From Prevotella sp. UBA3837 (GTDB lineage: Bacteria; Bacteroidota; Bacteroidia; Bacteroidales; Bacteroidaceae): a stretch of DNA of 6,380 nt. The position numbers were made by a program, and so were the translations under genes. Below are positions 1 to 6,265 of the stretch, piece after piece (positions within the stretch are counted from its first letter, which is position 1; every line of letters begins with the position of its first letter). Location of the stretch: positions 34,252 to 40,631 of the forward strand of contig DGHX01000099.1 of NCBI GenBank assembly GCA_002392835.1, read 5' to 3'. Under the pieces are notes generated by a model. That model did no database searches and was not told the origin of the DNA. It worked only from the letters and a program-made list of their open reading frames with translations.

Positions 1-86
1 TCAGCCTTACCCTGAGCCAAGCCCTGAGCCAAGCCCTGAGCCTTACCCTGAGCCAAGCCCTCCACCAAGCCCTGAGCCATGCCCTG
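1..86 (-). repeat. 12-bp in-frame tandem repeat in the Rpn nuclease gene
   Basis: The end of the nuclease gene inside the window is made of imperfect 12-bp units of the form GCTCAGGGCTTG or GCTCAGGGTAAG (coding strand). They encode MAQG LVEG LAQG KAQG LAQG LAQG KA at residues 245-270, and the array continues past the window edge. Units are multiples of three bases, so loss or gain of units changes tail length without shifting frame. Such Gln/Gly/Ala tails are common at the C-terminus of this nuclease family. Confidence 0.85.
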
Positions 87-812
87 CTTATATCCATGAC
101 GGATGGCACCACGCTCGTAGTAGACTCCATCCCAATAGTGCTCATAAGCATTCAGTTCAGCTTCATTGTAGGCCGACTTTTCCAGAATCTTCAACGCCTT
201 GCTGGTCTCGGGATTCTCCAGCAGTTCTGTTGGCACCACCTTGGTGTCGCTGTCTATCTCGGTAAGGAAGCGTAGCCACAATACAGCCATTTTCTTCTCT
301 TTTATAGTCTGCGGCTTGAATTTCGGCAACTCGACAAAGATGAATCGCAGCCCCTCGATGATGCGGTCTGTGTGTTCAACATTCACAATGGCATAGTCGT
401 GGTAGAACTCGTCAGGGCCGGCATCGAAGCCCACATCGTTGATGAGGTTCAAAGCATAGACGGGCTGCAGTAGCGAGTAGTCCTCGCTGTTGCCGAGCTG
501 CTTCACCACGGCCTTCGATGCGTTGAGAATGACGCGCTGTTCAAACTCGTTGTTCCAGTTCATCTGCATCTCTACAATGAAATGGCGACCACCTGTCTCC
601 TTGCAGCGCACGTCAACGATGCTGTATTTCTTCCCAGGATTCTCAGGCACCATCTCATTCGACAGATACTCCACGTGCTCTATCTGCTTCCCTTCGTCTA
701 AGGGCAGCAGGGCGTTGAGCAGGCTCATCACCAGGTCCTCGTGCTCGCCGAAAACCTTCTTGAAGGTCAGGTCGGCTTTTGGGTTCAGGTATTTTCCTTT
801 TATATTATCCAT
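1..812 (-). CDS. Rpn family recombination-promoting nuclease / PD-(D/E)XK nuclease family protein (3' end beyond window)
   Basis: I translated the complement from the ATG at 810-812 and found an open frame of 270 codons that leaves the window at its left edge. The product begins MDNIKGKYLNPKADLTFKKV, the usual opening of the PDDEXK_2 (Rpn/putative transposase) family in Bacteroidota. The nuclease core is visible as D14 in the KADLTFKKVFG motif, D67 in SIVDVRC, and E81/Q83 in FIVEMQM, which gives the D-x13-E-x-Q form of the PD-(D/E)XK active site. The middle part (LLQPVYALNLIND, then a TDRIIEGLRFIFVELPKF segment) also fits the family. From about residue 243 the protein becomes a run of AQGL/AQGK units. 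Family members (E. coli RpnA) are DNA endonucleases that promote RecA-independent recombination; older annotation as 'transposase' is probably misleading. A phylum-type promoter lies just upstream. Family assignment is firm; biological role here is unknown. Confidence 0.9.
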   Translation of the reverse strand, partial: MDNIKGKYLNPKADLTFKKVFGEHEDLVMSLLNALLPLDEGKQIEHVEYLSNEMVPENPGKKYSIVDVRCKETGGRHFIVEMQMNWNNEFEQRVILNASKAVVKQLGNSEDYSLLQPVYALNLINDVGFDAGPDEFYHDYAIVNVEHTDRIIEGLRFIFVELPKFKPQTIKEKKMAVLWLRFLTEIDSDTKVVPTELLENPETSKALKILEKSAYNEAELNAYEHYWDGVYYERGAIRHGYKQGMAQGLVEGLAQGKAQGLAQGLAQGKA

Positions 813-838
813 TGCTCACAGAAACAGTTTATTGTTTG

Positions 839-869
839 CAAAGATAGGCTTTTCTCTTGAGACTGCCAA
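839..869 (-). promoter_or_regulatory. Bacteroidota-type promoter for the Rpn nuclease gene
   Basis: On the minus strand TATCTTTG (846 to 839) matches the -7 consensus TAnnTTTG, and TTG (869 to 867, in CTTGGC) sits 20 bases upstream as the -33 element. Transcription would start near 834, giving a leader of about 22 bases before the ATG at 812. The match to the known Bacteroides primary sigma factor consensus is good; activity is inferred. Confidence 0.7.
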
Positions 870-934
870 GCATTTTACCTATTTTTTTCTTCTGAAGACA
901 ATTATTGCCAACGGGAAAACAGCATGAATGCCAT

Positions 935-2635
935 TCACACAACGGCTTGCGATGCAGCCTCATCGCGATACTGCGTAGGCGAACAGCCGTAGACACGTCG
1001 GAAGGTGTGGGCGAAAGTGCTGGCATCGTCGAATCCGCATCGGCGTGCCACCTGCGTCACGGTCATCTGGGGGGTGTCGGTGAGCAGGCGTGCGGCACGC
1101 TCCATCTGTATGGCTTGTATGTATGCCTTTGGCGATTCGCCGGCAGCGAGCTGCAGGCGCCGACGGAAGGTCTGCACGCTCATGTTCATCTCGCTGGCTA
1201 TCTGCTCCACGCCGAAGTGGCCACTGCCCATCGCCATGTTCACCACCTCAATGACGCTGATGAGGAACTGGCGGTCCTCGGCGCTCACCACCTCCGCAGC
1301 CTCGCCGCAAGGCTCGTCGGCTTCTGTCTGTGCTGCCTGCTCTGCCTTCGGCGTCTCAGTCGGCTGGTCCGTTGCGCTGGCAGCATGCGGCATGGCGCCG
1401 CTTAGCAACTCTATGCGCTGTACCAACTCCTGCATCTGCCGCCGATGCCTACGCCTGAGCGACCGGATAACGAGCCAGGCAGCGAGTGCCAAGAGCAGCA
1501 CGAGCACGACAGCGAAGACGACAGTGCGGCGTTGCGTGTTGCGCACCTGGTCGTTCTCCTGGCGCAGGCGGTCGTTGCCCAGCTCGGCGTTATAGCGCGA
1601 CAGGGCCTCGGCGCTGCTGTGCGAGTAGAGTGAGTCCTTCAGCAGGTCAAAACGGTCCAGCTCTATCTTAGCCGAGTCGGGGTTTAGGGTCCAGTAGCTC
1701 TCGTAGAGCCCGCGGTGCGAGTGCACCTCGTTGTAGAGGTCGCCCATCTGCGAGAAAAGTGTTGCAGCCTCTTTATAATAAGGTATCGCCTCGCGCTGCC
1801 GCTCCTGACAGAGCAACGCCATGCCCAGGCGGTTCTGGGCGATGGCCATGGAATGGAGGTCGCCACACTGGCGTAGCTGGGGTATGACCAGGCGGAACAG
1901 GGCCTCGGCCTCGGTATAGCGATGCAGGCCCAGCAGGGCGGAACCTTTCTGCGACAGGCGGATGGCGGCCTGCGGCTGGCGACCCAGCAGCGAGTCAAGG
2001 CTGTATGCCTCGCTGGCATAGGTCAGCGCCTGGCTGTCGTCGCCCAACGTATGGTATATTTCCGATGCCATGCCCAGGATGACGGCACGGCGGGCGGGGT
2101 TGTCCACCTTAGCTGAGTGCTCCAGCGCACCCAGTATGTACTGCTCGGCCTCCTGGGCCTGATAGCCTGCCATGTAGATGCCCGCCACGGTGTTCATGCT
2201 CGACGAGATGCGGTCGTCATCGCCACTGCGCAGGTCTATGGTCAGGCACTCCTTGGCATAGTCGGCGGCCTGTGCCATGTTGCCCTGACGCACCGCAGCC
2301 ATCGCCAGCAGGTTCAGACAGTCAGCCTTCTCGTCATTGCCGCCATGATACAGCGGCAGGGCATCGGCGCCATAGCGCAACACCAACTCATATTGCTGAC
2401 GGTCGTAGTACCACTCGGCCGCCCAGTAGCACACCTGCTGGCGCAGTGAGTCGGCGGGCGTGCCGGAAGCAAAGGTCAGCGGCTCATCGAGGAAGCCGCT
2501 CTGCTGTAGCTCGCTGAAGAAGGCATTTGCCGCAGCGGCATCGGGCCGACGCTCGAAGGCGCCAAGCAGTTCCTCCACCTGCTGCGCCTGCATCTGCAAG
2601 CACAGGAAGGACATGAAAAGCAGGATTTTTCTCAT
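935..2635 (-). CDS. Membrane-anchored TPR / AraC-type transcriptional regulator
   Basis: The frame extends upstream without a stop into the antisense of nudC, but the real start is the ATG at 2633-2635: it gives a signal peptide (MRKILLFMSFLCLQMQA) and lies just below a consensus promoter. The product has 566 residues. After the signal peptide come about five TPR-like helical pairs spaced near 40 residues apart (about 105-295), then a charged coiled coil (about 340-370), one membrane helix (371-390, VVFAVVLVLLLALAAWLVI) followed by RSLRRRHRRQ, an Ala/Glu/Pro-rich linker (about 415-450), and an AraC-type DNA-binding domain (about 455-557). Its first helix-turn-helix includes VEQIASEMNMSVQTFRRRL and its second VTQVARRCGFDDASTFAHTF, ending in the family signature GCSPTQYR. 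The positive residues after the helix place the TPRs in the periplasm and the DNA-binding part in the cytoplasm, so this is a one-component envelope-to-DNA sensor without a kinase. Ligand and targets are unknown; nudC is the divergent neighbour. Confidence 0.88.
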   Translation of the reverse strand: MRKILLFMSFLCLQMQAQQVEELLGAFERRPDAAAANAFFSELQQSGFLDEPLTFASGTPADSLRQQVCYWAAEWYYDRQQYELVLRYGADALPLYHGGNDEKADCLNLLAMAAVRQGNMAQAADYAKECLTIDLRSGDDDRISSSMNTVAGIYMAGYQAQEAEQYILGALEHSAKVDNPARRAVILGMASEIYHTLGDDSQALTYASEAYSLDSLLGRQPQAAIRLSQKGSALLGLHRYTEAEALFRLVIPQLRQCGDLHSMAIAQNRLGMALLCQERQREAIPYYKEAATLFSQMGDLYNEVHSHRGLYESYWTLNPDSAKIELDRFDLLKDSLYSHSSAEALSRYNAELGNDRLRQENDQVRNTQRRTVVFAVVLVLLLALAAWLVIRSLRRRHRRQMQELVQRIELLSGAMPHAASATDQPTETPKAEQAAQTEADEPCGEAAEVVSAEDRQFLISVIEVVNMAMGSGHFGVEQIASEMNMSVQTFRRRLQLAAGESPKAYIQAIQMERAARLLTDTPQMTVTQVARRCGFDDASTFAHTFRRVYGCSPTQYRDEAASQAVV

Positions 2636-2644
2636 AACAGATGG

Positions 2645-2675
2645 CAAAGGTACAAAAAAAAAGAAGAAAACACAA
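2645..2675 (-). promoter_or_regulatory. Promoter of the TPR-AraC regulator gene
   Basis: The minus strand carries TACCTTTG (2652 to 2645), matching TAnnTTTG, and TTG (2675 to 2673) exactly 20 bases upstream; the spacer is an almost pure T/C tract. Transcription should begin about five bases below the -7 box, near 2640, while the ATG is at 2635. The transcript would therefore be leaderless or nearly so. The element also confirms the chosen start. Confidence 0.7.
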
Positions 2676-2695
2676 GCAGAAACGGAAAAAATTAG

Positions 2696-2703
2696 TACCT
2701 TTG
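2696..2703 (+). promoter_or_regulatory. Promoter -7 element of nudC
   Basis: TACCTTTG on the plus strand matches the TAnnTTTG consensus and is followed by GC, as in many promoters of this phylum. Transcription would start near 2708, giving a leader of about 18 bases to the ATG at 2726. No TTG is seen at the usual -33 distance, where the sequence is ACAA, so the promoter may be weak or need an activator. It is arranged back to back with the promoter of the divergent regulator. Confidence 0.55.
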
Positions 2704-2725
2704 CAGCAAACTTGACTGCAAGCTG

Positions 2726-3511
2726 ATGAAACGATACTATTTCGTGTTCTGCAAGGACGACCTGCTGCTGCAGGAACAGCCCGACGGCACCTGCGCCATA
2801 CCGCTCTGCGAGGAGCCCCCCACTGGGGTGAAGCCCTGGACGACGGTGCTCACCGTGGCTCCGCTGGGCGACACGGAGGTGTGTACCTACGGCATCGACG
2901 CCCCCGAAGAGACCGCCGGGCTTACCCCCTGCCCGCTGCGGCAGAGCTACTACAAGCTGCCGCTGGAGCACTACCTGAAGGCCGGCAAGTGCGCCGAACT
3001 GCTCTACTGGGACCGCAACACGCGCTACTGTGGAGTATGTGGAGGCCCTATGCGCCTGCACACTGACATATCGAAGCGCTGCGAGCACTGCGGCAAGGAG
3101 GTGTGGCCACAGGTGAGCCCCGCCATCATCGTGCGCATCAACCGTGGACGCGACGAGATACTGATGGCGCGCGCACGCAACTTCCGCGGCGACTTCTACG
3201 GCCTGATAGCCGGATTCGTGGAGACGGGCGAGACGTTGGAGGAAGCCGTCAGGCGAGAGGTACACGAGGAGACGGGCCTCAGCATCAAGAACCTGCGCTA
3301 CTTCGGCTCGCAGCCGTGGCCCTATCCTTCGGGACTGATGCTGGGCTTCACCGCCGATTATGCCGGCGGACAGATTCATGTGCAGCGTGAGGAGCTGAAG
3401 AACGTGGCATGGTTCCACCGCGACCACCTGCCCAAGCTGCCTGAGAAGCTGAGCATAGCCCGCCAACTGGTAGACGACTGGCTGGAGAACACCACAGACA
3501 CAGCACAATAG
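2726..3511 (+). CDS. nudC: NAD+ diphosphatase / NAD-cap decapping Nudix hydrolase NudC
   Basis: The 261-residue product has the order and length of E. coli NudC (257 residues). It holds an N-terminal NADH-pyrophosphatase-like region (about 1-97), a four-cysteine zinc ribbon (C102, C105, C119, C122), and a Nudix fold from about 130. The Nudix box runs from G163 to L185 with G163, E169, R177, E178, E181, E182 and G184 all in place, so the metal-binding catalytic glutamates are intact. SQPWPYP at 195-201 is the signature that separates NADH pyrophosphatases from other Nudix enzymes; the E. coli form has F at the sixth position. Such enzymes split NAD(H) into NMN(H) and AMP, and NudC also removes NAD caps from RNA 5' ends in the cytosol. 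The start follows a TAnnTTTG promoter by a short leader. dsbD follows after 61 bases, probably in the same transcript. Whether NAD(H) or NAD-capped RNA is the main substrate cannot be told from sequence. Confidence 0.93.
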   Translation: MKRYYFVFCKDDLLLQEQPDGTCAIPLCEEPPTGVKPWTTVLTVAPLGDTEVCTYGIDAPEETAGLTPCPLRQSYYKLPLEHYLKAGKCAELLYWDRNTRYCGVCGGPMRLHTDISKRCEHCGKEVWPQVSPAIIVRINRGRDEILMARARNFRGDFYGLIAGFVETGETLEEAVRREVHEETGLSIKNLRYFGSQPWPYPSGLMLGFTADYAGGQIHVQREELKNVAWFHRDHLPKLPEKLSIARQLVDDWLENTTDTAQ

Positions 3512-3572
3512 ACAAAAAACTGTTGACTACAGACTATAATAAAATAACTAATATCATTCTCAAATCAGAAAT

Positions 3573-5663
3573 ATGAAAAAGTATTCTGTTCTCTTCTTCG
3601 CACTGCTCATGACGATGGCAACGTGGGCACAGATGGCCGACCCCGTGCACTTCCGCTCTGAGCTGAAGATGCTGCAGGGTGACGAGGCCGAAATCATCTT
3701 CTCGGCAACCATCGACCCGGGCTGGCACCTCTACAGCACCGACATCACCGACGACGGCCCCACACGGGCCACATTCCACTCCGAGAAGATGGACGGCGCC
3801 GAGCTGGTTGGCAAGCTGAAGCCACGCGGCACCGTGAAGGAGGAGTTCGACGAGATGTTCGGTACGAACCTGCGCTTCTTCGAGAACCAGGGTGCCTTTG
3901 TGCAGAAGATACGCTTCACCAAGCCCCGCTACGACATCAGCTGCTACCTGGAGTATGGCGCCTGCAACGACGAGATGTGCATGCCCCCCACCACGGTGGA
4001 GTTCAGCAAGAAGGGCGATGCCCCCGTCTCAGCCCCCGAGGCTACAGAAACCCCCGTCTCAGCCCCAGAAGCCCCCCCTTCGGCCCCCGAGGGGGCTACA
4101 TTAGACTCAGCCTCCCACGCTGCCCTTGATACTATCGAAGCCCCCTCGGGGGCCGTAGGGGGGGCTTCAGGGACCTTGGCTTCCGATGCTTCCTGGGCCC
4201 CCATCACCAACGAGCTGCAGGCATACGAGTCGGCAGGCTCTAACGAGATGAACCTGTCGTGGTGGATGATATTCCTCGAAGGACTGCTGGCCGGCTTCCT
4301 GGCCATACTCACCCCCTGCGTGTGGCCCATCATACCCATGACCGTCTCGTTCTTCCTCAAGCGCAACAAAGACCGTAAGAAGGCCATACGCGAGGCCCTC
4401 ACCTACGGACTGAGCATCGTAGTCATCTACGTGCTGCTGGGCCTGCTGGTGACGCTGCTCTTCGGCGCCTCGGCGCTGAACGCACTCAGCACCAACGCCA
4501 TCTTCAACATCTTCTTCGCCCTGCTGCTCATCGTCTTCGCCGCCTCGTTCTTCGGGGCCTTCGAGCTGACGCTGCCTTCCAGCTGGTCGAACAAGATTGA
4601 CCAGAAGGTGGACGACCTGCAGATGTCGGGCCGCAAATCGAACAGCGGCAGCAGCCTGAAGTCCTACCTCAGCATCTTCCTCATGGCCTTCACCCTGGTG
4701 CTGGTCAGCTTCTCGTGCACCGGCCCCATCGTGGGCTTCCTGCTCGTGGCCGTCTCCACTCAGGGCGACATCGTGGCGCCCACCATCGGCATGCTGGGCT
4801 TCGCCATCGCACTGGCCATACCGTTCACCCTTTTCGCCATGTTCCCCTCGCTGCTGAAGTCGGCACCGAAGTCGGGCGGATGGATGAACACGGTGAAGGT
4901 GGTGCTGGGCTTCGTAGAGCTGGCCTTCGCGCTGAAGTTCCTCTCCGTGGCCGACCTGGCTTACGGCTGGCATCTGCTCGACCGCGAGACCTTCCTCTGC
5001 CTGTGGATAGTGCTCTTCGCCCTGCTGGGCGCCTACCTGCTGGGCTGGCTGAAGTTCCCTCACGACGATGATGAGCGCCGCACCAACGTGCCGCAGTTCT
5101 TCCTGGGATGGGTGTCGCTGGCCTTCGCCGTTTACATGGTGCCGGGCCTGTGGGGCGCTCCGCTGAAGGCCATCAGCGCCTTCTCGCCGCCCATGAACAC
5201 GCAGGACTTCAACCTCTACGACGGCTCGGTGGAGGCGAAGTACACCGACTACGACCTGGGCATGGCCGCCGCACGCGCACAGGGCAAGCCTGTCATGGTA
5301 GACTTCACGGGCTTCGGCTGCGTAAACTGCCGAAAGATGGAGGCCGCCGTGTGGACTGATCCCACTGTGCGACAGCTCATCAACGACAAGTACGTGCTCA
5401 TCTCGCTCTACGTCGATGACAAGACGCCCCTGCCGCAGCCCATCGAGATTACCGACGTCGACGGCCAGCAGCGCCGTCTGCGCACCATCGGCGACAAGTG
5501 GAGCTACCTGGAGCGCCTGAAGATTGGTGCCAACACGCAGCCCTTCTACGTCCTCCTCGACCCCGCCACAGGCAAGCCCCTCAACGGCCTCCGTTCCTAC
5601 GATGAGGACATCAGTGCCTACATCGACTTCCTGCAGAAGGGACTGGAGAACTATAAAAAGTAG
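3573..5663 (+). CDS. dsbD: Thiol:disulfide interchange protein DsbD (protein-disulfide reductase)
   Basis: The 696-residue product carries reducing electrons from cytoplasmic thioredoxin across the inner membrane to periplasmic proteins. A signal peptide (MKKYSVLFFALLMTMATWAQ) precedes the periplasmic immunoglobulin-like alpha domain (about 22-147) with its cysteine pair C131/C136 in CNDEMC; spacing is C-x4-C, against C-x5-C in E. coli. A repetitive Pro/Ala/Ser/Glu linker spans about 148-212. The membrane domain (about 229-525) has eight predicted helices and the two conserved redox cysteines, C249 in LTPCVWPIIPM and C382 in SFSCTGPIVG. The C-terminal thioredoxin-like gamma domain (about 555-696) has the C583-V-N-C586 active site. 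All six redox cysteines are present, so the protein should work. No clear promoter is seen in the 61 bases after nudC, which suggests readthrough, though an AT-rich weak promoter cannot be excluded. The odd part is the linker, which is encoded by repeat DNA including a long inverted repeat. Confidence 0.95.
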   Translation: MKKYSVLFFALLMTMATWAQMADPVHFRSELKMLQGDEAEIIFSATIDPGWHLYSTDITDDGPTRATFHSEKMDGAELVGKLKPRGTVKEEFDEMFGTNLRFFENQGAFVQKIRFTKPRYDISCYLEYGACNDEMCMPPTTVEFSKKGDAPVSAPEATETPVSAPEAPPSAPEGATLDSASHAALDTIEAPSGAVGGASGTLASDASWAPITNELQAYESAGSNEMNLSWWMIFLEGLLAGFLAILTPCVWPIIPMTVSFFLKRNKDRKKAIREALTYGLSIVVIYVLLGLLVTLLFGASALNALSTNAIFNIFFALLLIVFAASFFGAFELTLPSSWSNKIDQKVDDLQMSGRKSNSGSSLKSYLSIFLMAFTLVLVSFSCTGPIVGFLLVAVSTQGDIVAPTIGMLGFAIALAIPFTLFAMFPSLLKSAPKSGGWMNTVKVVLGFVELAFALKFLSVADLAYGWHLLDRETFLCLWIVLFALLGAYLLGWLKFPHDDDERRTNVPQFFLGWVSLAFAVYMVPGLWGAPLKAISAFSPPMNTQDFNLYDGSVEAKYTDYDLGMAAARAQGKPVMVDFTGFGCVNCRKMEAAVWTDPTVRQLINDKYVLISLYVDDKTPLPQPIEITDVDGQQRRLRTIGDKWSYLERLKIGANTQPFYVLLDPATGKPLNGLRSYDEDISAYIDFLQKGLENYKK
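4021..4073 (+). repeat. 30-bp tandem duplication in the dsbD linker
   Basis: Copies start at 4021 and 4051. Both begin with the 16 bases CCCCCGTCTCAGCCCC and then drift apart (GAGGCTACAG against GAAGCCCCCC). In protein this gives the ten-residue units PVSAPEATET and PVSAPEAPP. A third, degenerate unit (SAPEGAT) overlaps the left arm of the inverted repeat that follows; its DNA, GGCCCCCGAGGGGGCTACA, resembles the first copy's AGCCCCCGAGGCTACA, so the two repeat types appear to be related. Confidence 0.75.
4068..4168. repeat. In-frame palindromic repeat element in dsbD (30-bp arms, 41-bp centre)
   Basis: The left arm (4068-4097) and the reverse complement of the right arm (4139-4168) agree at 29 of 30 positions; the one difference is TT against TA at 4079-4080. 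Each arm also contains its own small palindrome, CCCCCGAGGGGG. Both arms are translated in the dsbD frame without a stop, giving roughly residues 166-199 of the periplasmic linker. The structure looks like a REP- or MITE-type element captured by the gene. No target-site duplication is clear, and the element's identity is not established from this single copy. Confidence 0.75.
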
Positions 5664-5694
5664 CTTGCTCACCTCGGCCACTGACAAAAGAAAA

Positions 5695-5844
5695 ATGCAA
5701 ATAGTGGACCACTTCCTGGCCGGCACCCTCGATGCCTCGTACACGCCGGCGCTCTTCTTCGGCCATTTCGGCAATGGCCAGAAGCTGGGCGAGGGGGCGC
5801 TGAAGGCTCACCTGAGCCTCTTCCTGAAGGGCGGGGCCGACATC
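5695..5844 (+). pseudogene. Probable 5' remnant of a gene downstream of dsbD (possibly uroporphyrinogen-decarboxylase-like)
   Basis: An ATG 31 bases after the dsbD stop opens a frame with good coding character: it begins MQIVDHFLAGTLDASYTPAL and continues FFGHFGNGQKLGEGALKAHL through SLFLKGGADI. At about 5845 the coding character stops. The frame stays open to 6135 only by chance, through low-complexity DNA and straight across a terminator hairpin, giving a 146-residue reading that I do not believe is a real protein beyond about residue 50. The pattern HFGxGxKLGxxAxxAHLxxFxxxGxDI reminds me of the start of uroporphyrinogen-decarboxylase/cobalamin-methyltransferase-like proteins, but this is recall without an alignment and is weak. 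Its position suggests it was once the third gene after nudC and dsbD. It could instead be a true short protein. Confidence 0.45.
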
Positions 5845-5906
5845 CGGGGGTGCTCGCTACGCTCGTACCCTCGGTTCTTGGACAGAACAAGTTCGAGTCT
5901 TGAGCG

Positions 5907-5928
5907 AAGACCGCGTTGCGGTCTTTTT
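5907..5928 (+). terminator. Rho-independent terminator
   Basis: AAGACCGC (5907-5914) pairs fully with GCGGTCTT (5918-5925) around a GTT loop, and the plus strand continues as a T-run to 5928. It probably ends the transcript that carries nudC, dsbD and the gene remnant. The minus strand lacks a comparable T-run, so it acts mainly in the plus direction. Confidence 0.8.
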
Positions 5929-5984
5929 AGTGGTATTATTGCGGATAATCATATGAGTTATTCAAGTTTCGCATTCTCTCCGCT

Positions 5985-6010
5985 CGAGCTTGCTCGCTTC
6001 GCTTGCGAAG
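5985..6010. repeat. Two adjacent short palindromes
   Basis: CGAGC-TT-GCTCG (5985-5996) is followed at once by CTTCGC-TT-GCGAAG (5997-6010), each centred on TT. The second is followed by AACTTTT, so it could form a weak terminator on the plus strand, but the stems are short and the loops very tight. Confidence 0.5.
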
Positions 6011-6146
6011 AACTTTTAGGAGTCAAAGGAGTTAAGGGAGTGTTAAAAAATAACTTGGTACAAATGAATTATTCACTGACCCCACCCCCGGCCCCTCCCT
6101 TGTACTACCCTTTATACACATCTCATCTGATATGATTCTGCTATAG

Positions 6147-6201
6147 AAACCCCGAAGGGGTGACAGAATACAGGCTGGGGTGGAGCAAAGCGAAACCCCT
6201 G
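6147..6201 (+). repeat. Palindromic intergenic repeat, copy 1
   Basis: It begins AAACCCCGAAGGGGTGACAG and ends in AAACCCCTG. It carries the first hairpin (ACCCC-GAA-GGGGT) and a diverged second hairpin: TGGGGT and ACCCCTG are separated by a longer insert than in copies 2 and 3. It lies in direct orientation to copy 2, 18 bases before it. Confidence 0.8.
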
Positions 6202-6219
6202 CACAATGGGTAGCGCATC

Positions 6220-6265
6220 AAAACCCCGAAGGGGTGACGGAGTACAGGCAGGGGTGCAACCCCTG
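6220..6265 (+). repeat. Palindromic intergenic repeat, copy 2
   Basis: This 46-bp unit has the hairpin ACCCC-GAA-GGGGT, the linker GACGGAGTACAGG, and the hairpin CAGGGGT-GCA-ACCCCTG. It matches the reverse complement of copy 3 at 42 of 46 positions by my count, with three of the four differences in or near the second hairpin's loop. Confidence 0.85.

Larger units (their letters stand above)
5845..6145. other. Non-coding region after the truncated gene
   Basis: Roughly 300 bases without a credible gene on either strand. It starts with a GC-rich CTCGCTACGCTCG stretch, holds a strong terminator (5907-5928), then turns AT-rich (5929-5975). It goes on to two adjacent small palindromes (5985-6010) and a purine-rich run with GGAGT repeated about every 10 bases (6018-6041). 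It ends in an unstructured AT/pyrimidine-rich stretch before the palindromic repeat cluster. A TTCGAGT at 5892-5898 recalls a tRNA T-loop, but no cloverleaf can be built around it. Confidence 0.6.

Noticed and set aside
1..812. Insertion-sequence transposase
   Set aside because: The family is sometimes labelled transposase, but the active site is PD-(D/E)XK nuclease and no terminal inverted repeats are seen at the visible end.
2636..3508. Upstream extension of the AraC-regulator frame, on the minus strand, through the whole of nudC
   Set aside because: It is antisense to a clearly conserved Nudix gene, crosses a promoter region, and lies before a good signal peptide and start at 2635.
3512..3572. 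Sigma-70-like promoter for dsbD (TTGACT and TATAAT near 3522-3540)
   Set aside because: The two motifs are only about eight bases apart, far too close, and this phylum uses a different consensus.
4167..5774. Long minus-strand open frame (535 codons) antisense to dsbD
   Set aside because: Its product is Glu/Gln/His/Val-rich with no domain, typical of the antisense reading of GC-rich membrane-protein DNA; dsbD on the other strand is certain.
5851..5912. tRNA or tRNA remnant, suggested by GTTCGAGT at 5891-5898
   Set aside because: A four-pair T-stem can be drawn, but no acceptor, anticodon or D arm fits the surrounding sequence.
5845..6135. C-terminal two thirds of the open frame that begins at 5695
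   Set aside because: It reads through a perfect terminator hairpin, small palindromes and purine repeats, with low-complexity protein sequence; openness appears accidental.
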